Positions 41,925 through 49,133 of a stretch of DNA of 64,000 nucleotides are shown here, piece by piece (position 1 is the stretch's first letter; each line of letters starts with the position of its first letter). The notes beneath the pieces are model-generated. The model made no database searches, was not told the DNA's origin, and was given only the letters and a program-made list of their open reading frames with translations. Source of the DNA: Paenibacillus athensensis (GTDB lineage: Bacteria > Bacillota > Bacilli > Paenibacillales > NBRC-103111); the NCBI RefSeq assembly GCF_004514475.2, contig NZ_MYFO02000001.1, positions 806,001 through 870,000 on the forward strand, given 5' to 3'. Both the position numbers and the translations under genes were made by a program.

Positions 41925-43007
41925 TTGATCCGCTATTTTTACTATTTGATTTTACTGAATATGCTGGCCAATATTGTGCTGTTCGTGCCCGGCATCTTCA
42001 TTTCCCGCCGCTTTGAAGGCAGCATCTTGTCCGTCGCGATTGCCGTACCGATCGGCTATGCGCTGATTCAGGTGTTCATGCGGGCGCTGAGCGCCTTCCC
42101 CGGTCAGGGCTTCCCGGAAATTTTGCGCGACACGCTGCCAAACTGGCTGGGCAAGCCGATTCTCGTGCTGTTCATTGGCATGTGGTTCAGTGCAGGCTCG
42201 CTGACGCTCGTCACCTTTACCAGCATGATCACCACCTTCATCAATCCGGATATCCCCAGCTGGTTGACGCTCTTTTCACTGCTGTGTATTGTCGCCCTGA
42301 TCGCCAGGCTCAGCTCGGACTCCGTGCTGTATACGATGGAAATTTTGCTGGTGCTCAGCACGCCGATGATTATGTGGATTTTGTACAAAAGTCTGCTCAA
42401 TCCGTCCTTCCGTTATGACGCTGTGTTTGAGATTGTCTCCCACTTCCGACACTGGCCGACACTGGATACGCTATCTGCAGGGACGTATATCTTCACGGGT
42501 TATGTGAATATGATCATTTTCAACCGCTTGTTCGGCCCCTTGACCAAGCTGCGTTTCCTGTGGGCCGTTCCGATCGTTGGCTGCGGCGTGCTGCTGACCA
42601 GCTTTTTGATTCCCATTGGCATGCAGGGCACGATCGCCGTAGGCGACTATACGTTCATCTGGAGCTCGACAACCGACTCCATGCGCATTGAGTTCGGGAT
42701 TGTCGAACGGGTGATGTTCATTTTTATCCTGCTATATTCCTGCATCAGTGTGGCCGGTACGTTCATTCATTGGCATGTCGGTCTGGAAATGACCAAGGGG
42801 CTGCTGCCCGGGCTGAGTAAAAGCCGCTACTTCACCTGGATCGCTGTCGGATTCTTTAGTGCCGTTACGCTGATCTTCAACTGGTATATGGACCATCACA
42901 TTCTCGACATGGTCGGCAGAATGTGGATCGAGCTGCGTTTTATTAGCGAAATGGCCTTGGTCGCGCTCATATTTTTGCTGGCAAGGAGGAAGCGACGTTT
43001 ATGCTGA
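41925..43007 (+). CDS. Spore germination protein, GerB family (B subunit)
   Basis: A 360-residue membrane protein with about ten segments, of the amino acid/polyamine/organocation transporter fold. It is the B subunit that binds the germinant. Motifs SAGSLTLVTFTSMITTF and GTYIFTGYVNMIIFNRLFGP fit. It starts at TTG 41925, after GAGGGGGC. The opening MIRYFYYLILLNMLANIV lacks the longer N-terminus of many GerB proteins. Its stop overlaps the C-subunit start by seven bases. Confidence 0.9.
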   Translation: MIRYFYYLILLNMLANIVLFVPGIFISRRFEGSILSVAIAVPIGYALIQVFMRALSAFPGQGFPEILRDTLPNWLGKPILVLFIGMWFSAGSLTLVTFTSMITTFINPDIPSWLTLFSLLCIVALIARLSSDSVLYTMEILLVLSTPMIMWILYKSLLNPSFRYDAVFEIVSHFRHWPTLDTLSAGTYIFTGYVNMIIFNRLFGPLTKLRFLWAVPIVGCGVLLTSFLIPIGMQGTIAVGDYTFIWSSTTDSMRIEFGIVERVMFIFILLYSCISVAGTFIHWHVGLEMTKGLLPGLSKSRYFTWIAVGFFSAVTLIFNWYMDHHILDMVGRMWIELRFISEMALVALIFLLARRKRRLC

Positions 43008-44101
43008 AACGTTATCTGCTGCTTCTGCTTATTGTGCTTGTGGCCGGCGCGACCAGCGGCTGCGGGTTCAAGGATATCGACCGGCGCTTTTTCGTCGTCG
43101 GCATCGGCCTTGACGGGATGGAGCAGGGGGACAAGCGGTTTCGCCTTACGCTCAAGCTAGCGGTACCGAGCAGTCAGAGCGAAAGCGGCGCCGACAAATC
43201 GCAGGTCATAACCCAGGACGCGGATTCGGTCACCGAAGCCGTGCGTCTGATCAAGTCGCGCGTCGATAAAGAGCTGGATTTCGGTTATGCCAAAGTGATC
43301 GTGCTCGGCAAAAACATCATCAAGCATGACCTGCGCGACACGATGGATTGGCTGATCCGCCGCCGGGACATTCAGATGATTGCCTGGATGGCTGTCGGCG
43401 ACCCGTCAGCTGAAGCCGTACTGAAGCTGAATACACGCTCGGAACGGTTGGCAGGCAATGCGCTGATGCTCAGCTTCGGGCGTACCGGGGTCGAGTCGGG
43501 CTACATCGTCTCGCAGTATTTGTTCGACTTCTACCGGAAAATGCGCGAGCTTGGCCTTGATCCGGTGCTGCCGATTGTACAGGCCACCAAGTCCGGTTAT
43601 TCAATCAACACCGCGGTTGTTTTTAATTACCACAACGCCCAAATGTATTTGACGAAAGACGAAACCCGCATCTTTAACGTGACTTTCGGCAGTGTCAGTA
43701 AAGTGGAGGTCGAAGCCCCGATGGGCGATGAGCATATTTACGCTTCGATCGATAAAGTCAAAACCAGCTTTAAAGTGCATACACCTTCCGGAGAAAAGCC
43801 CTATGCACGGCTCACGATCCATACCGACGGTTTGCTGGAGGAATCTACTGTGCCAACCTCGCCTCTGAAGCTGGGCGAATACGAGCAGGTCATCCGGCAA
43901 ACGGGCGAGAAACGCATCATTGAGCTGCTGCAAAAATTTCAAAAGGCGGGTCTCGATCCGCTTGGTTTCGGGCTGGATTACCGCTCACACCACTTTCAAA
44001 GTCTGGAAGAGGAGTGGAACAACTGGCAGCGGATTTACCCGCAGCTGGAATTCCGGATTAATTACGACATTAAGCTGAAAAGTACAGGCGTCGTGCGTTA
44101 A
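43001..44101 (+). CDS. Spore germination lipoprotein, Ger(x)C family (C subunit)
   Basis: A 366-residue lipoprotein. The lipobox is ATSGC with Cys21, after a Leu-rich signal. GFKDIDRRFFVVGIGLDG replaces the more usual CWD/EL motif of GerAC proteins. The body (TEAVRLIKSRVDKELDFGYAKVIVLG, WMAVGDPSAEAVLKLNTRSE, AVVFNYHNAQMYLT) and the end LEFRINYDIKLKSTG are family-typical. It completes the receptor operon. An inverted repeat about 95 bases on is the likely terminator. Confidence 0.92.
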   Translation: MLKRYLLLLLIVLVAGATSGCGFKDIDRRFFVVGIGLDGMEQGDKRFRLTLKLAVPSSQSESGADKSQVITQDADSVTEAVRLIKSRVDKELDFGYAKVIVLGKNIIKHDLRDTMDWLIRRRDIQMIAWMAVGDPSAEAVLKLNTRSERLAGNALMLSFGRTGVESGYIVSQYLFDFYRKMRELGLDPVLPIVQATKSGYSINTAVVFNYHNAQMYLTKDETRIFNVTFGSVSKVEVEAPMGDEHIYASIDKVKTSFKVHTPSGEKPYARLTIHTDGLLEESTVPTSPLKLGEYEQVIRQTGEKRIIELLQKFQKAGLDPLGFGLDYRSHHFQSLEEEWNNWQRIYPQLEFRINYDIKLKSTGVVR

Positions 44102-44196
44102 CTTATGCACGCATGGCCTTTGCCTAAACGTCAGGCCCGTATCGGTCAAATCTGCTCCTGTGCGGGCTGCAGCTGCCTCGGCCACCGGGCGCAAAC

Positions 44197-44229
44197 AAGG
44201 CCAATCGGACTTAATCTCCGATTGGCCTT
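44197..44229. terminator. 13-bp inverted repeat between the ger operon and a leftward gene
   Basis: AAGGCCAATCGGA (44197-44209) and TCCGATTGGCCTT (44217-44229) pair perfectly. T-runs are short on both sides (TTATTG rightward, GTTTG leftward). A shared terminator of convergent units is likely. Confidence 0.55.
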
Positions 44230-44302
44230 ATTGATGATTTGCTGTTTTGCTCCGCGGACGCTCAATCCCTGCCTCTTGCCGTATGCGTCGCTCGACAGCG
44301 CC

Positions 44303-44851
44303 TTATTGCAATTGGCCGGAGCCTGCGCCCTTGGCCAATACAAACTCACTCGCCCAGTCCACCATGCCGTTCATAAGCGTAAGTACGAGATTGACGGCGT
44401 CTTTGTCTGTCATGGTACCGTCGCTTTGGCTGCTGACATATTGCGAGGTCTTCTGTTCCAGCTTTTCCACCATCGCTTTAATTTTTAACAGCTCATTGGC
44501 GAGATCGGCGACTTGACCGTTTTGTCCATTGTCGCTGCCAGAGCCAGCATTCTGGCTCTGATTCTGGCCTTGGCCCTGACTTTGCTGTTGCTGCCCCTGC
44601 TGCTTCTGGCCGCCGGAATCGGAGGCCTGCTGCTGTCCGCCCTTGCCGGCTTGGCTTGGGCTGCCGCCCGAGCCGCTCCCGGAGCTTCCGTTGGCTCCGC
44701 TGTCCGACGACATCTGATCAGCACCGCTTTGCTCGCTCTGGCCGCTGCCGAGCAGCATTTTTTTGAGCTGCTCCAGCTCAATCAGCATCATGTCGTTTTG
44801 CTTGGTCAGCTCGTCCATTTGCAGCTTTAAATCCGTCGTTTTGATCATCAT
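44303..44851 (-). CDS. Coiled-coil protein with Gln/Ser/Gly-rich linker, unknown function
   Basis: A 182-residue protein with no signal or membrane segment. Residues 1-34 form an amphipathic coiled coil (LKLQMDELTKQNDMMLIELE). Residues 35-115 are a linker almost wholly of Ser, Gly, Gln and Asn. Residues 115-180 are a second helical domain (LANELLKIKAMVEKLEQKT, AVNLVLTLMNGMVDWASEFV). It starts nine bases after sodC, with GGGCGGTGGG upstream, so it is probably the second gene of that operon. I recognise no family. Confidence 0.65.
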   Translation of the reverse strand: MMIKTTDLKLQMDELTKQNDMMLIELEQLKKMLLGSGQSEQSGADQMSSDSGANGSSGSGSGGSPSQAGKGGQQQASDSGGQKQQGQQQQSQGQGQNQSQNAGSGSDNGQNGQVADLANELLKIKAMVEKLEQKTSQYVSSQSDGTMTDKDAVNLVLTLMNGMVDWASEFVLAKGAGSGQLQ

Positions 44852-44860
44852 CCCACCGCC

Positions 44861-45415
44861 CTATTTGACTACGCCGCATGCAATCCGTTTACCCGAATTG
44901 CCTGCAGGATCGGTCTTTAAATCATCCGGCTGCTCATGAATGACCAAAGACGTGCCTCCGCCGGTGTAGAGCGAATTCGGCTTGCCCTTGTCAAGAACGA
45001 CCGCTTTCGTAATAAAATCCGCTTGAGCCGCGCCCTGCTCGTTCACGACCAGATTCGGCAGGTCGCCGGCATGCGCTCCCTTGGGATTCTCGAACCCGTG
45101 CTGCTTGTGGCCCGGATTGAAGTGGCTGCCGGCTGAAGTGAAATCGGGGCCTTCGCAAAGCGGCTTCTCGTGAATATGGAATCCGTGCAGGCCCGGCTTC
45201 AGTCCGGCCACCTGAATACGAATGCGGACACCGCCTTCGGCCCACGGCGACAGCTTGGCCGTGCCGAGCATCTGCCCGGCGCCGCCCGCGATCGGCACCG
45301 TCACCTCTGCGGGCGGCGCTGCCGCTTCCATGTTCGCTACAGGCTCGGCGGCTTGACAGCCGGCGAGTACGAGCAGCGTTACGCTTGCAGCCATCAATGA
45401 CTTGATAACGTTCAT
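44861..45415 (-). CDS. sodC: Cu,Zn superoxide dismutase lipoprotein
   Basis: A 184-residue lipoprotein; the lipobox is LVLAGC near residue 19. The Cu,Zn-SOD fold follows. GFHIHEKPLC supplies two copper His, AGSHFNPGHKQHG the bridging and zinc His, HAGDLPNL the zinc His and Asp, and VIHEQPDD the last copper His. Cys in PLC and ACGVV can form the structural disulfide. It would detoxify superoxide outside the membrane. It is close to B. subtilis YojM/SodC, but all metal ligands look present here. ATG 45415 has GGAGG upstream. Confidence 0.92.
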   Translation of the reverse strand: MNVIKSLMAASVTLLVLAGCQAAEPVANMEAAAPPAEVTVPIAGGAGQMLGTAKLSPWAEGGVRIRIQVAGLKPGLHGFHIHEKPLCEGPDFTSAGSHFNPGHKQHGFENPKGAHAGDLPNLVVNEQGAAQADFITKAVVLDKGKPNSLYTGGGTSLVIHEQPDDLKTDPAGNSGKRIACGVVK

Positions 45416-45513
45416 GAATCTTGTTGCCTCCTCATCTGTTAAGCTTGCCCAATCTACCTTTAGCATGCGCAACCGACCGTGACGGTAAACATGCACCCGC
45501 CAACAATTTTCCC

Positions 45514-45548
45514 AAAACAAAACGCCTGCCACCGTCGGGTAGCAAGCG
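45514..45548 (-). terminator. Terminator of the gene at 45571
   Basis: CGCCTGCCACC (45523-45533) pairs with GGTAGCAAGCG (45538-45548) through two G-T pairs. Leftward it is followed by TTTTGTTTT. Confidence 0.7.
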
Positions 45549-45570
45549 CCTTGATTATCAGGGCAAAGCC

Positions 45571-45897
45571 CTATAAAATCGTCATCAGCCGGGCAATGAT
45601 CTGGCAATTGTCCAGCTTTCTTTTATAAAAATGAAATTCAACCTTCGCTTTGTCCAAAGCCGTTTCCAGCTTCAGCACTTCCTGCTGCAGCTCCTCCGTA
45701 TGCGGCCACAGCTCCGCTTGGCGCTGCTGCTCATTTTTGCCGGTAATCCGCCCTTCGTTCATGATCTCGCATTCCCTGCCCGCAAGCCGATGTTTGGCCC
45801 AAGCCAAATCCGCCACAGCATCCGAATAAGCGCTTTCCGCTTGTTTGACCAACTCAGGCAGCAGCTGCAACTCCAGGATCACTTCCGACCGATTCAT
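45571..45897 (-). CDS. Helical hypothetical protein, 108 residues
   Basis: A soluble, almost fully helical protein with heptad-like Leu spacing (LQLLPELVKQAESAYSDAV, LQQEVLKLETALDKAKVEF), so a coiled coil is likely. ATG 45897 has AGGAGGAG upstream; an extension to 46002 lacks a site. It has its own terminator. I do not recognise a family. Some phage-derived and plasmid proteins look similar, but no phage genes are nearby. Confidence 0.6.
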   Translation of the reverse strand: MNRSEVILELQLLPELVKQAESAYSDAVADLAWAKHRLAGRECEIMNEGRITGKNEQQRQAELWPHTEELQQEVLKLETALDKAKVEFHFYKRKLDNCQIIARLMTIL

Positions 45898-46021
45898 GCG
45901 ACTCCTCCTATGCCAGCATTCCAGCGGGCACGCTCCGCTTTGCTTCATATATATGCAGATCAGCAGCAAACATGCGGGAGGCGGCGCAGCCAAGCTTGAC
46001 ACGGAATCGTTCCTCTTGTGA

Positions 46022-46237
46022 TCAGAAAATCGGAATTCTGAATTTGTCCCCCTGGGTGGAATATACGATCGCTTCGGCGCTGAACAAATCGATTTTTTCC
46101 AGCGACTCCTTGATTTTGCCGACAGTCAGCTTATTGTGCGTCAGTGCTTTCAGCAAGGTTGGAATCAACTTGTGGTCGGTGCCGATGAGTGTGACGGGAA
46201 TTTTTTTGTGATTATACTGAATGAAGGTGCTGTTCAA
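46022..46237 (-). CDS. Small hypothetical protein, 71 residues
   Basis: A soluble protein of mixed strands and helices (KKIPVTLIGTDHKLIPTLLK, KIKESLEKIDLFSAEAIVYS). It starts at TTG 46237, with GAGAGG seven to eight bases upstream. Nothing identifies a family. AT-rich DNA with runs of T and A lies upstream (46290-46330), a likely promoter zone. It is probably real, given the good ribosome site and normal codon use. Confidence 0.5.
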   Translation of the reverse strand: MNSTFIQYNHKKIPVTLIGTDHKLIPTLLKALTHNKLTVGKIKESLEKIDLFSAEAIVYSTQGDKFRIPIF

Positions 46238-46432
46238 CGCGATCCTCTCCCTTGAATAAAATGGATGATATTTCTATTTTATAGGCAGAGTTGTTAAAAA
46301 TGTACCCCTTTTTTAAAAAAAATTTACAAAAACGCTTTCATTTGACCGCTTTGTGACAACTCTTTGACGAAGGTGCGTTCGCGCGGCGCCGCGCTGTCGA
46401 ATCGCCCCGAAGCCCGGCTGACATCCTCCCGC

Positions 46433-46543
46433 CTACCAGGAATAAGTGGTGGATGGCATAAACAACCACCCTATCAAACAAAGCGGCCTTCTGAAAAGCA
46501 AGCTGAATCGCGTCATTCGGGAAATCGAACGATTCATGTGCAT
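46433..46543 (-). CDS. Possible small cationic peptide, 36 residues
   Basis: A short frame preceded by a very strong AAAGGAGGGAG site, 8-9 bases before ATG 46543, and starting 17 bases past the acetyltransferase gene. The peptide has seven Arg and no acidic residue, with a hydrophobic second half (CLIGWLFMP). It could be a small membrane-active peptide or a chance frame. The ribosome site is the main argument. The rest of the gap from 46238 to 46432 holds nothing I can identify beyond an AT-rich stretch. Confidence 0.3.
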   Translation of the reverse strand: MHMNRSISRMTRFSLLFRRPLCLIGWLFMPSTTYSW

Positions 46544-46559
46544 CAAGACGCTCCCTCCT

Positions 46560-47072
46560 TTAATCGTCGGTTGGCTGTGCCGGCCCGGCTAGGTCCAGTT
46601 GATAAAAAGCCAGATCCAGCCACTGGCCGAATTTGAAGCCGGCTCTGCGTATCGTGCCTGATGGCGTAAAGCCAAGCTTGCGATGCAGGGCGATACTGGC
46701 TGCGTTAGTTGCGTCAATCCCGGCGATCAGCGTCGCATAACCGCTCTCCTCGGCCAAGCGAATCAGCTCCTGCAGCAGCGCCTTCCCTACTCCGCGACCG
46801 CGAAAATCGCGATGCACATACACCGAATGCTCAATCGTATATTTGTACGCCGGCCACGGGCGAAAAGGCCCATACGCGGCAAAGCCCGCGATTCGTCCTT
46901 CCACTTCAGCCACCAGCACCGGATAACCCGTCTCGCGCTTATCGCGAAACCACTGCAACCGCGCTTCCGGCGTTTGCGCTTCATAGTGGTAGACAGCGGT
47001 CGTCTGGAGAATAGCTTCATTATAAATATCGAGTATGGCCCTCAAATCGGCTTCTTCCGCCCTTCTTAGCAT
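46560..47072 (-). CDS. GNAT acetyltransferase of the phosphinothricin-acetyltransferase type
   Basis: A 170-residue N-acetyltransferase. It follows the Pat/Bar/YwnH pattern: RRAEEADLRAILDIYNEAI at the start, HSVYVHRDFRGRGVGKALLQ for acetyl-CoA binding (RGRGVG), and IAGIDATNAASIALHRKLGF. Relatives acetylate phosphinothricin, methionine sulfoximine or similar glutamate analogues. The true substrate is unknown here. ATG 47072 follows AAGGAGGGAG. It lies next to the tRNA-Val terminator. Confidence 0.88.
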   Translation of the reverse strand: MLRRAEEADLRAILDIYNEAILQTTAVYHYEAQTPEARLQWFRDKRETGYPVLVAEVEGRIAGFAAYGPFRPWPAYKYTIEHSVYVHRDFRGRGVGKALLQELIRLAEESGYATLIAGIDATNAASIALHRKLGFTPSGTIRRAGFKFGQWLDLAFYQLDLAGPAQPTDD

Positions 47073-47091
47073 TGGCGCTCCCTCCTTGAAT

Positions 47092-47126
47092 AAAACAAAA
47101 ACCCCTGATACACAAGGTATCAAGGG
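47092..47126 (-). terminator. Terminator of tRNA-Val copy 1
   Basis: CCCCTGATAC (47102-47111) pairs with GTATCAAGGG (47117-47126). Leftward it is followed by TTTTTG. It ends the tRNA transcript 14 bases after the mature 3' end. Confidence 0.75.
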
Positions 47127-47139
47127 CTTCTTAACGGTA

Positions 47140-47212
47140 TGACCTGTAGTGGGCTCGAACCACTGACCCCCACCCTGTCAAGATGGTGCTCTCCCAGCTG
47201 AGCTAACAAGTC
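47140..47212 (-). tRNA. tRNA-Val (anticodon GAC), copy 1
   Basis: The 73 bases read leftward fold into a full cloverleaf. The acceptor GACTTGT pairs with ACAGGTC, the D arm is GCTC...GAGC, the anticodon stem is CCATC/GGTGG with loop TTGACAG, and the T arm is AGTGG TTCGAGC CCACT. GAC reads valine codons GUC and GUU. CCA is not encoded. It is identical to the copy at 60592-60664. It has its own promoter and terminator. Confidence 0.95.
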
Positions 47213-47251
47213 ATGTTGTTATGGCCAAGCTCTCGCTTAGCTACTTTTAGA

Positions 47252-47280
47252 ATTATAATGCAGACCCGGCAAAAAGTAAA
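47252..47280 (-). promoter_or_regulatory. Promoter of tRNA-Val copy 1
   Basis: Leftward TTTACT (47275-47280), a 17-base spacer and a perfect TATAAT (47252-47257) lie 40 bases before the tRNA. Confidence 0.7.
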
Positions 47281-47317
47281 GACTAACTTTAATCGAAAAC
47301 ACGTGCAGGTTTTTATT

Positions 47318-47355
47318 AATATTCCTTTACAGGAATATTCCTTTTGAGGTATACT
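47318..47355 (+). promoter_or_regulatory. Promoter and operator of the ArsR-SRPBCC operon
   Basis: TTTACA (47326-47331), an 18-base spacer and TATACT (47350-47355) form a good SigA promoter. AATATTCC (47318-47325) and GGAATATT (47332-47339) make a perfect inverted repeat centred on the -35. This is an ideal site for the ArsR-type repressor. Confidence 0.7.
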
Positions 47356-47396
47356 CAAGTTGTAAGAAAGACAGTTCATGAAACGAGGTGATCGGG

Positions 47397-47504
47397 ATGA
47401 CTCGATCCGAGGCCGGCGCCTCCGTCTCCGCGCCATACTCGTTCCGCCTGAAAACAGGAGGCGACTATGAACATTCAAACGTTCAGCGCTTTATCAGAGC
47501 CTAA
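47397..47504 (+). CDS. Possible 35-residue leader peptide overlapping the ArsR start
   Basis: ATG 47397 has GAGGTGATCGGG upstream. The frame runs 35 codons and ends inside the ArsR gene at 47504. If translated it would couple to ArsR translation. The sequence has no recognisable motif. It could be a chance frame in the leader. Confidence 0.25.
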   Translation: MTRSEAGASVSAPYSFRLKTGGDYEHSNVQRFIRA

Positions 47505-47808
47505 TCGCCAGCGTATCATCGACCTGCTGCTCGACGGCGCGCTGACGGTCGGGGAAATTGCCGAACGGCTCGACCTGCGGCAGCCTCAAGCCTCCAAGCA
47601 TCTTAAAGTCCTACTCGAAGCCGGCTTGGTTGAAGTGCAAGCTATCGCCAACCGGCGCAATTACAAGCTTCGACTGGAGCCCTTCCAGGAGCTGGATGAC
47701 TGGCTGGCCACGTACCGCGGCATTTGGGACGAGCGTTTCGACACCCTGCAGACCTATGTGAAGAAGTGGCAAGAGAAAACGAATCACCCCCATTCACCTG
47801 AATCTTGA
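47467..47808 (+). CDS. ArsR-family repressor
   Basis: A 113-residue winged-helix regulator. It opens with FSALSEPNRQRIIDLLLDG. The recognition helix is LRQPQASKHLKVLLEAGLVE. There are no Cys residues, so it does not sense metals through the ArsR/CadC Cys motifs. It belongs to the group paired with SRPBCC/AHSA1 proteins, whose gene follows after 13 bases. ACAGGAGG precedes the ATG. Its operator is probably the AATATTCC inverted repeat. Confidence 0.92.
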   Translation: MNIQTFSALSEPNRQRIIDLLLDGALTVGEIAERLDLRQPQASKHLKVLLEAGLVEVQAIANRRNYKLRLEPFQELDDWLATYRGIWDERFDTLQTYVKKWQEKTNHPHSPES

Positions 47809-47821
47809 GGAGGAATTACGT

Positions 47822-48328
47822 ATGTCTACAATGAAAATTCGCACTGAAGGTCCTGTTCTGCTTCTGGAGCGCGTGATGGACGCGCCGCCCGAGCTCGTAT
47901 TTCAAATGTTCAAGGATGCCGAGCATCTGAAGATGTGGTGGGGACCGCGCGGCTGGGAGCTGTCGTTCTGCACGGTCGATTTCCGGCCCGGCGGTGTGTG
48001 GCACTACTGCATGACTTGTATGGATAAAAATCAGGGCGATTTTTTCGGTATGGAGTCCTGGGGCAAAGCCGTCTACGGCGACATAAACGAGCCTAAGCAG
48101 TTTAATTACATCGATTATTTCTCTGACGCTGAAGGCAATATCTCGCCCGATCTTCCCCCTTCGAAAATCACAATGATTTTCGAGGAATTCGAAGGCAAAA
48201 CCCGGCTGCACAGCCGCTCCGAATTCAATTCCGCCGAAGATTTGCAAAAAGTAATCGAAATGGGCATGGAGCAAGGCATTACCGAAACATGGGATCGCCT
48301 CTCCGAGTATCTGGCTTCGCAGCAATAA
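47822..48328 (+). CDS. SRPBCC (AHSA1-like) domain protein
   Basis: A 168-residue START-like hydrophobic-pocket protein of the AHSA1 group. The family motif is MDAPPELVFQMFKDAEHLKMWWGPRGW, in two parts around residues 19-44. The phrase FRPGGVWHYCM and the last helix GMEQGITETWDRLSEYL are also typical. Such genes are regularly coupled to an ArsR gene, as here. The ligand is unknown. GAGGAGG precedes the ATG. Confidence 0.92.
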   Translation: MSTMKIRTEGPVLLLERVMDAPPELVFQMFKDAEHLKMWWGPRGWELSFCTVDFRPGGVWHYCMTCMDKNQGDFFGMESWGKAVYGDINEPKQFNYIDYFSDAEGNISPDLPPSKITMIFEEFEGKTRLHSRSEFNSAEDLQKVIEMGMEQGITETWDRLSEYLASQQ

Positions 48329-48455
48329 GCTTGACCGAACCAGCCGCTTGCATCTGCCGGGCGGTTGGTTTTCCGTTTTACGCGAAATCAACCGTTGTCC
48401 CATGCAAGCCCGTCCCTTTGCGCATACACTGTCAGCAATCGAAACGGGAGGTGAA

Positions 48456-48929
48456 ATGAATATGGGCATCCAATTTTTGGATCAACGTATTTCGATTCAT
48501 CGCAGCGACAGCGACGGCACTACCGTTTTATCGGCCACTCCGTTATTCATTGGTGATCTCGGCTTGCAGGTGCTGGCCGCCATTCCGGCCGGTAACACCT
48601 CCAATGTCAGAGTGGCTCTGGACGGTACGGTCGGAATTGGCACGGATACCGGCATTCAGGCGACCATCAGACTTACGGTGGAACGCAACAGCAACGGGAC
48701 GGCTGGCACAGGCGTTGTGATTTTGACCGAGTCTTTCCCCACTGCAGGCATGACCGTAATTCCTCCCATCAGCGTGACCGCAGCCGATTTTCCTCCCGCC
48801 GCAGCCGTGCTAGCCGGACAAATTCGCTATACGCTGTTCATTGCCGTCCACGTTGCCGAAGGCACCATTACGTTGACTGGTCCCGTCGTATTTAACGGCT
48901 CCGCTTCCGCAGGTACGACCACAGGGTAA
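48456..48929 (+). CDS. Beta-rich protein of unknown function, possible spore-surface protein
   Basis: A 157-residue protein with little charge and many Thr, Gly, Val and Ala residues in short beta strands (VRVALDGTVGIGTDTGIQATIRLTVER, in two strands; YTLFIAVHVAEGTITLTGPV). No signal peptide. The composition recalls the C-terminal jelly-roll domains of exosporium proteins such as BclA, but without a collagen repeat. GGGAGGTG precedes ATG 48456; the frame goes back to 48348 without support. I cannot name a family. Confidence 0.65.
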   Translation: MNMGIQFLDQRISIHRSDSDGTTVLSATPLFIGDLGLQVLAAIPAGNTSNVRVALDGTVGIGTDTGIQATIRLTVERNSNGTAGTGVVILTESFPTAGMTVIPPISVTAADFPPAAAVLAGQIRYTLFIAVHVAEGTITLTGPVVFNGSASAGTTTG

Positions 48930-49053
48930 CCTCTCCCTTCGCTGGATCGACGCGTCGCCCCTTCCGCACCTCTAACCGCTTGGACAGCGCAGCTCCCTAA
49001 GGTCAAGCTCCAACGGCTCCGGCCTCCCAACGGGCAACTAGCGCTTGAATAAG

Positions 49054-49095
49054 CGGACGCAAGCAAACGAAAAGCACAAGCCGAGGTTGCGTCCG
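49054..49095. repeat. Inverted repeat downstream of the MFS gene
   Basis: CGGACGCAA (49054-49062) pairs with TTGCGTCCG (49087-49095). It lies just past the leftward MFS gene, but the loop is 24 bases and there is no T-run, so a terminator role is uncertain. Confidence 0.4.
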
Positions 49096-49133
49096 TTCCC
49101 TCCAGCCTGCGCTTTTTGTTTGGCTTTCTCCGG

